The notes under the pieces were generated by a model. That model searched no databases, was not told the DNA's origin, and saw nothing but the letters and a program-made list of their open reading frames with translations. Positions 18,942-27,088 of a DNA stretch of 64,000 nt are shown here, in pieces. Every line of letters begins with the position of its first letter. Position 1 is the first letter of the stretch. This DNA is from Aldehydirespirator sp965221185 (GTDB lineage Bacteria; Actinomycetota; Acidimicrobiia; Acidimicrobiales; Aldehydirespiratoraceae): NCBI GenBank assembly GCA_965221185.1, contig OZ244866.1:2976001-3040000 (forward strand), read 5' to 3'. A program made the position numbers and the translations under genes.

Positions 18942-19550
18942 TCAGCCCTCCACCGTGAACGTGCTCATGATCTCCTCGATCGATATTGCGTTGGCGTTGT
19001 AGCAGCCGACAGCGCAACCGATCCAGACGGTGTACACGACGCTGTTGAGGCTGTTGGCCATCACCAGCCGATCACCCATGATCACCTCACCGTCCGCACT
19101 GATGCTCGTCGAGGCGACCCGGTGGCCGGAAGCGTCGCCGACGGTCACGAGCTCGTGGCGCAACACCTCCACCCCGTCGACGGCGGACAGTTCGGGGAAG
19201 AACAGTGCAAAGCTCAGGTCTGCCTGCATGCGGCGGTCCACCGGCTGGACCTCGACGAAGCCCTGCACGTAGTCGGACGAGCGGCGGTCGTCCGGGGCGG
19301 CCGCGAACTCGGCTCGCCAAGGCAGGACGAACTCGCCAATGATCGGCTGAATCTCGTCGTCGGACGTGGGCGTGATGGTCCAGTTCACGGCCCCTTCGGA
19401 CACGACGCTCCAGTCCTCGGGGATCTTGATGAACACGGTCTCGTCGGCGTTGTCGACGTACTGGTACCCGGACCGGCCGCACGACGCCATCAGCAGCGCC
19501 ACCGCTATCAGGGCCACCGGAGCCATACGCACCCGGGACGGGAGCCTCAT
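18942..19550 (-). CDS. Predicted lipoprotein paired with the FtsH-like protease
   Basis: 202 residues from ATG 19550 (in-frame ATG 19568 and TTG 19580 are possible). A basic start is followed by VALIAVALLMASC, a lipobox whose Cys would be lipidated and held at the outer face of the membrane. The mature part has no recognised domain; it resembles PsbP/LpqN-type secreted proteins in length and in its IPEDWSVVSEG beginning. Its stop is 2 bases from the protease start, so the two are almost certainly co-transcribed, and it could be an adaptor or substrate sensor (inference). Confidence 0.7.
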   Translation of the reverse strand: MRLPSRVRMAPVALIAVALLMASCGRSGYQYVDNADETVFIKIPEDWSVVSEGAVNWTITPTSDDEIQPIIGEFVLPWRAEFAAAPDDRRSSDYVQGFVEVQPVDRRMQADLSFALFFPELSAVDGVEVLRHELVTVGDASGHRVASTSISADGEVIMGDRLVMANSLNSVVYTVWIGCAVGCYNANAISIEEIMSTFTVEG

Positions 19551-19650
19551 GCCCCTATTCAACCGCATTTTCGGCGCCAATACGACAGTCAGGTCGGCCT
19601 AGGTGCCGTCGGCGGATAGGCGGCGAGCGCTCGCGGTGAGATGTTGTGAT

Positions 19651-19923
19651 TCCCGCTCTTGTTCGCTGCGCTCACGGGCCACTCGGGCCAAAATCCCGCT
19701 CTTGTTCGCTGCGCTCACGGGCCACTCGGGCCAAAATCCCGCTCTTGTTCGCTGCGCTCACGGGCCACTCGGGCCAAAATCCCGCTCTTGTTCGCTGCGC
19801 TCACGGGCCACTCGGGCCAAAATCCCGCTCTTGTTCGCTGCGCTCACGGGCCACTCGGGCCCGGGGCCTCGCTCAACGCACGCTGATTGCGTCGGTGGGT
19901 CGCGGCCTACCCGCTCGGCCTCT
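19651..19923 (-). repeat. Element copy C, left part expanded into five 43-bp tandem units
   Basis: Five direct repeats start at 19651, 19694, 19737, 19780 and 19823, exactly 43 bases apart. Each consists of the first about 39 bases of the conserved block plus an AAAA-type junction. The fifth unit continues into a complete element (19823-19923) with the usual 36-base variable segment and end block. A 12-base direct repeat, TAGGTGCCGTCG, stands on both sides at 19600-19611 and 19924-19935. The array is in the leader region of the lipoprotein-protease operon (100 bases before ATG 19550), in the same orientation as other copies. Confidence 0.92.
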
Positions 19924-19997
19924 TAGGTGCCGTCGATCGGTCGGGCCGCCCGGCCAACCCCGTCCGCGTCGCCGCACGACCGCGGACCACTCGATGA

Positions 19998-21437
19998 CTA
20001 GCGGCTGATCCAGGCAGCCCTAAGGGGCTCCAGGCCGGCCGCTCCGGCCACGCGCTCGGCGGCCTCAAGCGCCTTGGCCATCACCTCGTGGAGATCGACG
20101 CGAGTAGACATGCCGCGGCGCACGACTGTCTCCCCGTCCACGATCACGTCGCGCACGTCCGCGCCGTGGCCGACCATGGTGAGCGTCATCACCAGCCGCT
20201 GGGCCGGCTGGAACCGGGGCGACTGCAGATCGACCACCACCAGGTCGGCCAGCGCCCCCTGCGCGATCACCCCGACCGGCTTGCCGAGAACGCGAGCCCC
20301 ATGCCTGCACACCAGCTCCAGCAGAGTCTCCGACGGGGGCCAGGTCGGGTCCATGCGGCTGAGGCGATGGAGGGCGTAGGCCGACTTCATGGCCTCGAAC
20401 ATGCTCTGGCCGCCGACGGCGGTGCCGTCGGTGCCCAAGCCAACCGTGGCGCCCGCGTCGACGAGCTCTCTCAGCCGCATCACACCCGACGAGACGACCT
20501 GATTGCAGACCGGCAGATGCAGCGCGCAAGCGCTGGCCGCACCCATGGCGGCCACCTCGCCGTCGTCGAGCCAGATGGCGTGGGCCAGCGTGGCTCGCGG
20601 CCCCAGCAGGCCGGCCCGGCTGAGCCACTCGACGGGCCGCTCGCCGTAGACGTCGAAGAAGATGACCACCTCGTCCTGGGCCTCGCTGCAGTGCGCCTGC
20701 CAGCGCAGGTCGTGCTCGTCGGCCAAGCCCGCGCAGGCCGCGATGAGGTCCCGGTCGACATACACGACGTTCTCGGGCATCGGCCAGACCTCGACACGGG
20801 AACCGGGCGGCCGCGCCTGGAGGCACTCAGCCATGATTTGGAGCTCCTCGGAGGCGGTGTAGGCGTGGAGCTCGTCGGGCACTCCCATCCGGTCGCTGCC
20901 CTCCACCCGGCTGCCGAAGATCCCCCGTGCGATGGCCCCGCGGAGCCCGACGCTCTCGACAGCTTCGGCGACCGCCAGCGTCGAGGCGGTGTCGGTGGGC
21001 GCGTAATGGTTGTCGACGACGGCGGTGGTCCCGGCCAGCACCGACATCAACGAGCTCAGTTGCACCGCGGCGGCGGCGTCGGCGGTGGTCATGTGCACCG
21101 CCATCGGCAGCATGAAGTCCCGCAGCCAGTCCAGCAGCGCCAGCCCGTCGCCCAGCCCGCGGCCCAAGACCTGGAACAGGTGGGTGTGGGTGTCGATCAG
21201 CCCGGGCATGACCAGGCACCCCGAGGCGTCGATCCGCTCCACAGCCCGCGGGTACGACTCGCTCACCTCGCTGGCGGTGCCCACCGCGGCTATGGCCCCT
21301 CCGACCATCGCTACCGACCCGTCGACAATGATCGGGCGGTGGCGGTCCAGCGTCACCACGTACGCGCCCTCGACGATCAGATCGGCGCGCCGGGGGGCGG
21401 CGGAGCCCGCAGCGCTGTCTTGCGTCGGGTCAGACAC
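19998..21437 (-). CDS. Amidohydrolase (cytosine-deaminase/chlorohydrolase/SAH-deaminase-like)
   Basis: 479 residues. The composite beta-sandwich plus TIM-barrel pattern is clear: VMPGLIDTHTHLFQ near 76-89 (metal-binding HxH), WQAHCSEA, LAHAIWLDD and VGLGTDGTAV supply the remaining metal and catalytic residues. The family hydrolyses amino or chloro groups from purines, pterins, triazines or adenosyl compounds. No substrate is indicated. Its ATG overlaps the end of the preceding LLM gene by 8 bases, so they form one transcript. A distant paralogue is at 44945-46339. Confidence 0.85.
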   Translation of the reverse strand: MSDPTQDSAAGSAAPRRADLIVEGAYVVTLDRHRPIIVDGSVAMVGGAIAAVGTASEVSESYPRAVERIDASGCLVMPGLIDTHTHLFQVLGRGLGDGLALLDWLRDFMLPMAVHMTTADAAAAVQLSSLMSVLAGTTAVVDNHYAPTDTASTLAVAEAVESVGLRGAIARGIFGSRVEGSDRMGVPDELHAYTASEELQIMAECLQARPPGSRVEVWPMPENVVYVDRDLIAACAGLADEHDLRWQAHCSEAQDEVVIFFDVYGERPVEWLSRAGLLGPRATLAHAIWLDDGEVAAMGAASACALHLPVCNQVVSSGVMRLRELVDAGATVGLGTDGTAVGGQSMFEAMKSAYALHRLSRMDPTWPPSETLLELVCRHGARVLGKPVGVIAQGALADLVVVDLQSPRFQPAQRLVMTLTMVGHGADVRDVIVDGETVVRRGMSTRVDLHEVMAKALEAAERVAGAAGLEPLRAAWISR

Positions 21438-22296
21438 GGGCGGCGCTGACGGCGTCGGCCAGGAGGTCCACCTGGGACAGGTCGGCCATGGTGGGCACGA
21501 ACACGTACTCGTCCACGCCGATGGAGGCGAAGTCCTGCACCGCGGCGGTCACTTCGGCGGCTCGGCGGTAGGCGCTCTCGGCGAACATGCGGGCCCGGTC
21601 GCCCTGGTAGCCGTAGTAGTCGAACAGGTAGTCGACGTTGGAGTCCTCACCGAGGGCGAAGTAGTGCATCACCATGATGATCGGCGAGCCCTCCCGGCCC
21701 GCCTCCCTCCAAGCGGCCCGCACCTGCTCAGCGTTGTCGTGCGTCTCGGTCGGACCCCTCGACGACACGCTCCAGCCCACGCCGCAGCGCACTATGCGGG
21801 GAATGGCCGCCGCCAGGCTGCCGCCGAAGAAGACGGGAACTGCGCCGTCGCGCACCGGTGGCAGAGTCGACGGCCGGGACCGGCCTGCGCCCGGCTGGCC
21901 GCGCCATTCCGTGTGCATGGTCTCCAAGTCGGCGTCGAGGCGGCGGCCCCTGGTGTGGAAGTCGCGGCCGGTGGCCTCGTAGTCGTCGGTGCGGCGACCC
22001 ACGCCGATGCCCAGCATGAAGCGCCCGCCGCTGATCTGGTCGACCGACGCGGCCTGCTTGGCCACCATCACCGCGTTGCGGGCCGGGGCCAGCAGCACAT
22101 TGGTGCGCAGGCCGATGCCGCTCGTGGCGGCCGCGGCCGCGGCCATGGCCGTGAGCGACTCGAAGCCGGGGTACACCACCCGGTCGATGGCGGTCAGGGC
22201 TTCGAACCCGGCCTCCTCGGCCCGGCGGGCCCAGGCCAGCAGCAGCTCGCCGCTGGTTCCCTTGGTGGTGACCGGCAGGCCTACGCCAACCCTCAT
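21430..22296 (-). CDS. LLM-class flavin-dependent oxidoreductase
   Basis: 288 residues. Features are AEEAGFEALTAIDRVVYPG, the LLAPARNAVMVAKQAASVDQ helix, SGGRFMLGIGVGRR and PVFFGGSLAAA. This is a bacterial-luciferase-type TIM barrel using FMN or F420. It is translationally linked to the amidohydrolase through an 8-base overlap and follows the EtfBA gene by 43 bases. The substrate may be a nitrogen heterocycle, given the amidohydrolase, but this is only inference. Confidence 0.82.
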   Translation of the reverse strand: MRVGVGLPVTTKGTSGELLLAWARRAEEAGFEALTAIDRVVYPGFESLTAMAAAAAATSGIGLRTNVLLAPARNAVMVAKQAASVDQISGGRFMLGIGVGRRTDDYEATGRDFHTRGRRLDADLETMHTEWRGQPGAGRSRPSTLPPVRDGAVPVFFGGSLAAAIPRIVRCGVGWSVSSRGPTETHDNAEQVRAAWREAGREGSPIIMVMHYFALGEDSNVDYLFDYYGYQGDRARMFAESAYRRAAEVTAAVQDFASIGVDEYVFVPTMADLSQVDLLADAVSAARV

Positions 22297-22339
22297 GTCA
22301 ATCCCTCCCCGACTTCGTTGTGTGATGTCGTTCCGCTGG

Positions 22340-24193
22340 TCACACGACGATCCCGGCGGTGGCCGCGGGCTCCTGCTGGCGCATGCGGTCGGCTGCGCCC
22401 CGCGCCTCCAGTTCGGCAGTCAGCGCGGGCACGACCGTCTGCCACTCGCCCACCAGACCGACATCGACCTGGTCGAAGATCTCGGCGTCCGGGTTCGAGT
22501 TGACGGCCAGGATCACGTCGGCGTTGCGGATGCCGACGGTGTGGTTGAAGCGGCCGCTGGATCCCACCGCCACCAGCAGCCGGGGTGCCACCGCGTGCCC
22601 GGTGACCCCGATCTGGCGGCTGCGGGGCACCCAGCCCTGGTCGGTGACCCTCCGGGTGGCGCCCAGCGCGGCGTCCCCGAGCGCGGCCCGCAGCTCGTCG
22701 ACCACCGGGTAGCCGTCGGGCTCGACCCCCACGCCGACGGCCACCACCGTCCGAGCCCGGCGCAGCTCGCCGGTGTCGGCGTCGTCGCGCTCGACCGCCA
22801 CCGTGCGGATCCGGGAGGGGGCAGGCGCCGGGAGCATCTCGATCTCGGGTTCGGGGGTGTCGGCGCGGGGCGGCCGCAACGCGAGAACACCGGGCCGGAT
22901 CGTTGCCATCTGCACCGGCGAGCGCGACAGGATCGGCACCTGGAGGCGGCCGCCGAACGCAGGCTTCCAGGCCACCAAACGACCGTCGGGGCTGACTTCC
23001 AGCCCCACCGCGTCGCCGGTGAGCCCCCAGCCGCAGCGGGCAGCCACGATGGAGGCCACCACCCGGCCCGAGCGGGTCCCCTCCACCAGCAGCGCCCAGG
23101 GAAGGCGGCTGGCTGCGGCGGCAGCCAGGGCGTCGGCCTGCTCGGAGGGCTCCGATGCCGAGTCGATCACCAGCAGCCGGTCGGCGCCGGCCGCGCCCAG
23201 CCCGGCGGAGTTCGCTCCATTCGCGCCGGCGGTGACGGCGGTCACCGTCCCCGAGATCCAGGCAGCCAGCTCGGCCGCCTCGCCCAGCAGCTCAGCGCCC
23301 ACGCCCGGCTCGGTGAAGAAGCACCACACCGACCGCTCGCCCGGGGCGTGCGCCCCGTCGGTGCCGACGGCCAGCAGGGCCGCACTGGCCCGCGAAGCCT
23401 CTTCATCGTCGGCGTCGTCTGATTCGGGAGCGTCGGAGAAGGCGCCGAACTCCTCGAGCAGGTCCACAGCGTGGGCGACAGACTCGGCCCGCAACGCCCG
23501 CCTGGTGGCCGTCAGCACCCGGATCGGGCCGACGGATGTGGGCGAGCCCGGCGCGCCGAGCTGTTCGGCGGGCACGTCCAGGTCGGCCGCGGACAGCCGC
23601 TCGACGCGGTCATCGGCCACCTCGGCGAACACCTCGGGCGGTGCTTTGGACGGTGCGCAGAGCCGCTCCGCGGTGGACAGCGCCACCGGCAGGTCGCCGA
23701 TGACGGCGCAGGATCCGTCATCGGTCTCCAGCCGGGCGGTGAAGGCACCCCCCACCACATCCAGCTCGCGGACCCCGGCCGCGAAGGGCAGGCCCAGCAG
23801 CTCGGCGACCTCGACGGGCACCTGGCCGGTATCGGAGTCGAGCGAGTTGAGTCCGGCCAGCACCAGATCGAACGGCCCCTCGCGCCGGATGGCCGCAGCC
23901 AGAGCCACCGCGGTGGCCAGTGTGTCGCTGCCCGCGAAAGCCGGATCGCACAGGTGCACGCCCCGGTCGGCGCCGCAGGCGATCATCTCCCGCAGGGCGT
24001 CGGCGGCTGCGGGCGGCCCCATGGTGAACACCACAGCCTCGCCGTCGGAGCCGGCCAGCTCCACCGCCTTGGCGTTGGCCCGCCGGCAGTAGGCGTTGAC
24101 CTCCAGCGGCACGCCGTCTCGCACCAGGCGCCCGTCCTGCATCCGGAACGCGGCCGGTGCAGGGATCTGCTTGACCAGAACCGCGATCCTCAC
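22340..24193 (-). CDS. Electron transfer flavoprotein, beta and alpha subunits fused (EtfBA)
   Basis: 617 residues from GTG 24193. Residues 1 to about 250 are EtfB-like (start RIAVLVKQIPAP, NAYCRRANAKAVELA, EVAELLGLPFAAG). An acidic linker at about 253-270 (SDAPESDDADDEEASRAS) leads to an EtfA-like half whose C-terminal FAD site reads GATRRVTDQGWVPRSRQIG, then VAVGSSGRFNHTVG and NSNPDAEIFDQVD. ETF takes electrons from acyl-CoA and related dehydrogenases and delivers them to ETF-quinone oxidoreductase. The subunits are normally separate genes. A GTATAC box lies 8 bases before the start. Confidence 0.88.
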   Translation of the reverse strand: MRIAVLVKQIPAPAAFRMQDGRLVRDGVPLEVNAYCRRANAKAVELAGSDGEAVVFTMGPPAAADALREMIACGADRGVHLCDPAFAGSDTLATAVALAAAIRREGPFDLVLAGLNSLDSDTGQVPVEVAELLGLPFAAGVRELDVVGGAFTARLETDDGSCAVIGDLPVALSTAERLCAPSKAPPEVFAEVADDRVERLSAADLDVPAEQLGAPGSPTSVGPIRVLTATRRALRAESVAHAVDLLEEFGAFSDAPESDDADDEEASRASAALLAVGTDGAHAPGERSVWCFFTEPGVGAELLGEAAELAAWISGTVTAVTAGANGANSAGLGAAGADRLLVIDSASEPSEQADALAAAAASRLPWALLVEGTRSGRVVASIVAARCGWGLTGDAVGLEVSPDGRLVAWKPAFGGRLQVPILSRSPVQMATIRPGVLALRPPRADTPEPEIEMLPAPAPSRIRTVAVERDDADTGELRRARTVVAVGVGVEPDGYPVVDELRAALGDAALGATRRVTDQGWVPRSRQIGVTGHAVAPRLLVAVGSSGRFNHTVGIRNADVILAVNSNPDAEIFDQVDVGLVGEWQTVVPALTAELEARGAADRMRQQEPAATAGIVV

Positions 24194-24201
24194 GGCGCCC
24201 T

Positions 24202-24207
24202 GTATAC
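24202..24207. promoter_or_regulatory. GTATAC box directly before the EtfBA start
   Basis: On the minus strand it reads ACGGTATACAGG, ending 8 bases before GTG 24193. The spacing would let TATACA act as the -10 box of a leaderless transcript, or let a bound regulator block initiation. Confidence 0.45.
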
Positions 24208-24266
24208 CGTCTGAGCGCTCGAATCCGGGTGCCGGGCGGCTCGACGCGGCCTCTCCGCTCTGCCTC

Positions 24267-25037
24267 TCAGTAGCCGATTACGGCGCCCCCGTCGACCCGC
24301 ACGACCGAGCCGGTCACGAAGCTGGCCCGGGCACTGCACAGGAAGGTCACCACGTCGGCCAACTCTGAGGCCCGGCCGAACCGTCCCACTGGTATCGACG
24401 CCTGATGGCGGGCCCGCACCGCCTCCGCGGTTGTGCCCTCCTCCGCAGCCCGGGCCGTTTGGGCGCGGGCCAGCGCGCCAGTGTCGAACTGGCCGGGCAC
24501 CACCACGTTCACCAGCACGTCGGGCGCCAGCTCGATGGCCAGCGAGCGGGCCGCGGCGGCCACCCCGCTGCGGAACACCCCCGACAGGGCCAGCTCGGGC
24601 GAGGCCTCCACGACCGACCGGGCTGTTATGTACACCAGACGCCCGTCGCCGCCGGCGCGCAGATGCCCCATGGCGGCCCGCGACACGGCCAGCGCGGGCC
24701 GCAGCATCCGCTCATAGGCGGCCACCTCGTCGGCCGCCGACACCTCGGTCATGCCCCCCGGCGGGCCGCCGCCGGTGTTGACCACGCAGATGTCGAGGCC
24801 GCCGAGACGGGCCGCGGCCTCCTCCACCATGCGGGCCGGCTCGCCGTCGACGGTCAGGTCGCCGGAAACGGCCACAGCTCCGGTCAGCGACGCCGCGATC
24901 TCGGCGGCCACCTCGGCTCGCCGCCCCGAGATCGCCACCAGCGCGCCCTCCGCGGCCAGCCTCTCCGCGGTGGCCCGACCCAACCCTGCAGTGGAGCCGA
25001 AGACGATCGCCCGCCGGCCCTGCAAACCCAGATCCAT
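24267..25037 (-). CDS. Short-chain dehydrogenase/reductase, divergent active site
   Basis: 256 residues with an intact N-terminal cofactor motif GSTAGLGRA (14-22), the ISGRR segment that often marks NADP preference, and VVNTGGG for the NAG-type motif. In the active-site stretch the catalytic YxxxK is missing: after ITARSVVEASPELA comes LSGVFRSGV, so Ser/Arg stand where Tyr/Lys are expected. A recognised group of divergent SDRs shows similar LSN-xxR sequence. It ends normally with VDGGAVIGY. It may be an oxidoreductase with an altered mechanism or a non-catalytic member. Confidence 0.8.
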   Translation of the reverse strand: MDLGLQGRRAIVFGSTAGLGRATAERLAAEGALVAISGRRAEVAAEIAASLTGAVAVSGDLTVDGEPARMVEEAAARLGGLDICVVNTGGGPPGGMTEVSAADEVAAYERMLRPALAVSRAAMGHLRAGGDGRLVYITARSVVEASPELALSGVFRSGVAAAARSLAIELAPDVLVNVVVPGQFDTGALARAQTARAAEEGTTAEAVRARHQASIPVGRFGRASELADVVTFLCSARASFVTGSVVRVDGGAVIGY

Positions 25038-25114
25038 GAGCTTCGACGCTAGCGGCCAAGCCCCGGGCGCCGAGAATCAGAAGGAAGCCGGCCCAGCGTC
25101 AAGCGGTTGTGAAG

Positions 25115-25441
25115 CTAACCGCCGCCGCTGTCTTGCTCGCCCGCTTCATCCTGAGGCGGGGCGTCCACAATCCCGAGGTGGCCCTCGATTCGGGCCAGCC
25201 GTTCCCTCGCATCTCCAAGGCCCCTGCTCAAGTCCTTGAGATCGGCACCAAATTGATCGAAGGCCCGCTGCAACTGCCCGGTGACCCGTTCGCGGGTCTC
25301 CTTCTCAGAGCTCGTGATCAGCTCTCGGGTCTTGACGCTGTCGTGATGCTGGTACCGCATCGAGACGACGATGAAGGCCAGCATCGGCCCGAGTACCGCC
25401 GCGATGATCGGGCCCAAGTCGGCCAACGTGACGGTCTCCAT
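25115..25441 (-). CDS. Small membrane-anchored coiled-coil protein
   Basis: 108 residues. One N-terminal transmembrane helix (about 9-27, GPIIAAVLGPMLAFIVVSM) is followed by a charged helical region (35-95) with heptad-like spacing (RELITSSEKETRERVTGQL, DLKDLSRGLGDARERLARIEGHL), then a short acidic tail. This layout resembles small actinobacterial proteins of unknown role and phage-type membrane-anchored helical proteins. A TAGGAT -10 box exactly 6 bases before the ATG suggests leaderless transcription. Confidence 0.6.
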   Translation of the reverse strand: METVTLADLGPIIAAVLGPMLAFIVVSMRYQHHDSVKTRELITSSEKETRERVTGQLQRAFDQFGADLKDLSRGLGDARERLARIEGHLGIVDAPPQDEAGEQDSGGG

Positions 25442-25447
25442 AGTCCG

Positions 25448-25453
25448 ATCCTA
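25448..25453 (-). promoter_or_regulatory. Leaderless -10 box TAGGAT
   Basis: TAGGAT-CGGACT-ATG: a TAnnnT hexamer 6 bases before the start codon of the 25115-25441 gene, the spacing expected when transcription begins at the first base of the start codon. No clear -35 box is visible. Confidence 0.5.
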
Positions 25454-25563
25454 GCACACTGTTCATCATGATACAACGTCAAATATCATGAGATAGATCT
25501 GATCAACCGCCCGCCTGAGCCGTTCCCGAGTCGGCGGGGTGCGGGGAGGGCGCGGTAGGGTCG

Positions 25564-25569
25564 GTATAC
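25564..25569. promoter_or_regulatory. GTATAC box upstream of the RidA gene
   Basis: TCGGTATACAGG, 32 bases before ATG 25602 and ahead of its ribosome site. Confidence 0.4.
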
Positions 25570-25601
25570 AGGATTCTGGGCAGCTTATGGGAGGATCCGA
25601 C

Positions 25602-26069
25602 ATGTCCTACGAGCAGGCGGCCAGAGACGCCGGCGTCGACCTCGACATGCCCCTGCTGAGGGCGGGCAACTTCGACCTGGTGGCCCAGGTCCACGACGTG
25701 CTGTTCGTGTCGGGCTCCATCGCGCTGGCCCCCGGCGGGGGCGGGATCGCGCACATCGGCCGCCTCGGGGGCAGCATGGACGTCGAGGCCGGCCAGGCCA
25801 GCGCCCGGGGCGCGGCCGAGGCCATCCTGGCGTCGGTGCACCAGCACCTCGGCAGCCTCGACGAGGTGCTCCGGGTGGTGCGCCTCACCGGCTACGTGAC
25901 CAGCGACCCCGGCTTCAACCTCCAGCCCAAGGTGATCAACGGCGCCAGCGACCTGATGATCGAGGTTTTCGGCGACGCCGGGCGCCACGCCCGCTCCGCC
26001 ATCGGCGTGGCCGAGTTGCCCCTGGGCGCCTCCGTCGAGGTCGAGGCCATCTTCCAGATCAAGCACTGA
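25602..26069 (+). CDS. RidA/YjgF family protein
   Basis: 155 residues from ATG 25602, with a GGGAGG ribosome site 7 bases upstream; upstream in-frame codons carry no conserved sequence. The family pattern includes DVLFVSGSIAL, an amphipathic helix with ILASVHQHLGSLDEVLRVVRLTGYV, and the late ARSAIGVAELPLGASVEVEAIF. The conserved Arg of true RidA (normally in R-x-x-V/A near residue 105) appears as ARSAIGV. RidA proteins hydrolyse reactive enamines and imines formed by PLP enzymes; subfamilies have other roles in degradation pathways. Followed by the GlcG-like and ABM genes. Confidence 0.82.
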   Translation: MSYEQAARDAGVDLDMPLLRAGNFDLVAQVHDVLFVSGSIALAPGGGGIAHIGRLGGSMDVEAGQASARGAAEAILASVHQHLGSLDEVLRVVRLTGYVTSDPGFNLQPKVINGASDLMIEVFGDAGRHARSAIGVAELPLGASVEVEAIFQIKH

Positions 26070-26135
26070 CCGGCCGGCGTCAAGGACGTGCCCCCGATCA
26101 AGCATTGAGTCAACCCCCGATCCCAGGAGCAATTC

Positions 26136-26564
26136 ATGAACACCATGAACGTCGAGACCCTCACCCTCGAGGGGGCCAAGCTCGCCGCCGACACGGCCCT
26201 GTCCACCGCCACCGACGAGGGGCTGGCCGTGTGCGTGGCCGTGGTGAACGCCACCGGCAACCTCGTGCTGGTGCACCGCATGGACAACGTCGTGGAGATC
26301 GCCCTCGAGAACGCCATCGCCAAAGCGCTGGCCGCGCTGACGTTCAAGCGAGACACCGGAACGCTGTCGGACTACTTCCAGACGGACAAGTCGTTGGGGC
26401 CGCCCATGACCGCCCGACACCACATCCTGGCCGTGGAGGGCGGCGAGCCGCTTACAACCGCGGGCGGCACCGTCGTGGGAGCGCTCGGCATCTCCGGCGC
26501 CAAGCACGCCGAGGACGTGGTGTGCTCACAGGCCGCGGCCGCGGCCTTCACCGCCGCAACCTAG
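26136..26564 (+). CDS. GlcG/HbpS family protein (DUF336)
   Basis: 142 residues preceded by an AGGAG ribosome site. The family pattern is plain: ETLTLEGAKLAADTAL, CVAVVNATGNLVLVHRMDN, a helix with ENAIAKALAAL, and the C-terminal VGALGISGAKHAEDVVCS. Members bind heme or act as accessory proteins in glycolate and similar pathways; HbpS of Streptomyces is the studied case. Here it lies between RidA and an ABM-domain gene. Its TAG stop shares two bases with the beginning of repeat copy D. Confidence 0.82.
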   Translation: MNTMNVETLTLEGAKLAADTALSTATDEGLAVCVAVVNATGNLVLVHRMDNVVEIALENAIAKALAALTFKRDTGTLSDYFQTDKSLGPPMTARHHILAVEGGEPLTTAGGTVVGALGISGAKHAEDVVCSQAAAAAFTAAT

Positions 26565-26662
26565 AGGCCGAGCGGGGAGGGAGAAGCCTATGAGGATCTT
26601 CACGCGGCACCGAGCGAGGCCGTGGCCCGAGCGGCCCGTGAGCGCAGCGAACAAGAGCGGGA
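26563..26662 (+). repeat. 100-bp bipartite element, copy D
   Basis: Complete 13-36-51 copy in plus orientation. Its first bases are part of the stop codon of the GlcG-like gene. It lies 63 bases before the ABM-domain gene start. Confidence 0.9.
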
Positions 26663-26712
26663 AACACCACGATGCACCGCGGGGCGGCACCACCGACCCG
26701 CGCGTGTTCTAA
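26590..26712 (+). other. Candidate 40-residue leader ORF in repeat copy D
   Basis: ATG at base 15 of the variable segment; the start reads MRIFTRHRARPWPERPVSAA and continues 20 residues past it to TAA, 13 bases before ATG 26726. The ORF in copy H has the same length and nearly the same N-terminal half. Confidence 0.25.
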
Positions 26713-26725
26713 GAAGGGGACTGCC

Positions 26726-27088
26726 ATGTCGGACGACCATCACGACCACGACGACCACGCCAACCCGATCCTGAATGACCTGCCCGAGGGATCGTTCGCC
26801 TTCCACTACACGCTGCAGGCCAAGCCGGGCCGGGCCCAGGACTTCATCGACGCCTTCGAGACCTGGGACCACAGCGACCAGAACATCGTCCACACCACGC
26901 CGGGCATCGTGCACGAGGGCGTGCTGTACCAGAGCGAGGACGACCCTGACCGGTTCTACCTGATCGGCACCTGGAACCACCGCGAGAACCACCGCAACGT
27001 GGTGGCCCGGCTCATCGAGCAGCGCCCATCCTGGATGGACATGCTCACCGCCGACATCGTCCCCGAGTACTGCGCCATCATCGGCTGA
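26726..27088 (+). CDS. Antibiotic-biosynthesis-monooxygenase (ABM)-like domain protein
   Basis: 120 residues from ATG 26726 after AAGAAGGGGA. A His/Asp-rich leader (SDDHHDHDDHANP, residues 2-14) could bind metal. The rest has the ABM ferredoxin-like pattern: FHYTLQAKPGRAQDFIDAFE, PGIVHEGVLYQSEDDPDRFYLIGTW, then a helix with NVVARLIEQRPSW. ABM proteins include cofactor-free oxygenases and heme-degrading enzymes. Next to a HbpS-like protein, heme-related chemistry is a possible but untested link. Confidence 0.7.
   Translation: MSDDHHDHDDHANPILNDLPEGSFAFHYTLQAKPGRAQDFIDAFETWDHSDQNIVHTTPGIVHEGVLYQSEDDPDRFYLIGTWNHRENHRNVVARLIEQRPSWMDMLTADIVPEYCAIIG

Noticed and set aside
19651..19923. Tandem array resembling a small CRISPR
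   Set aside because: The 43-base units abut without unique spacers and no cas genes are present; the unit is part of the dispersed element.
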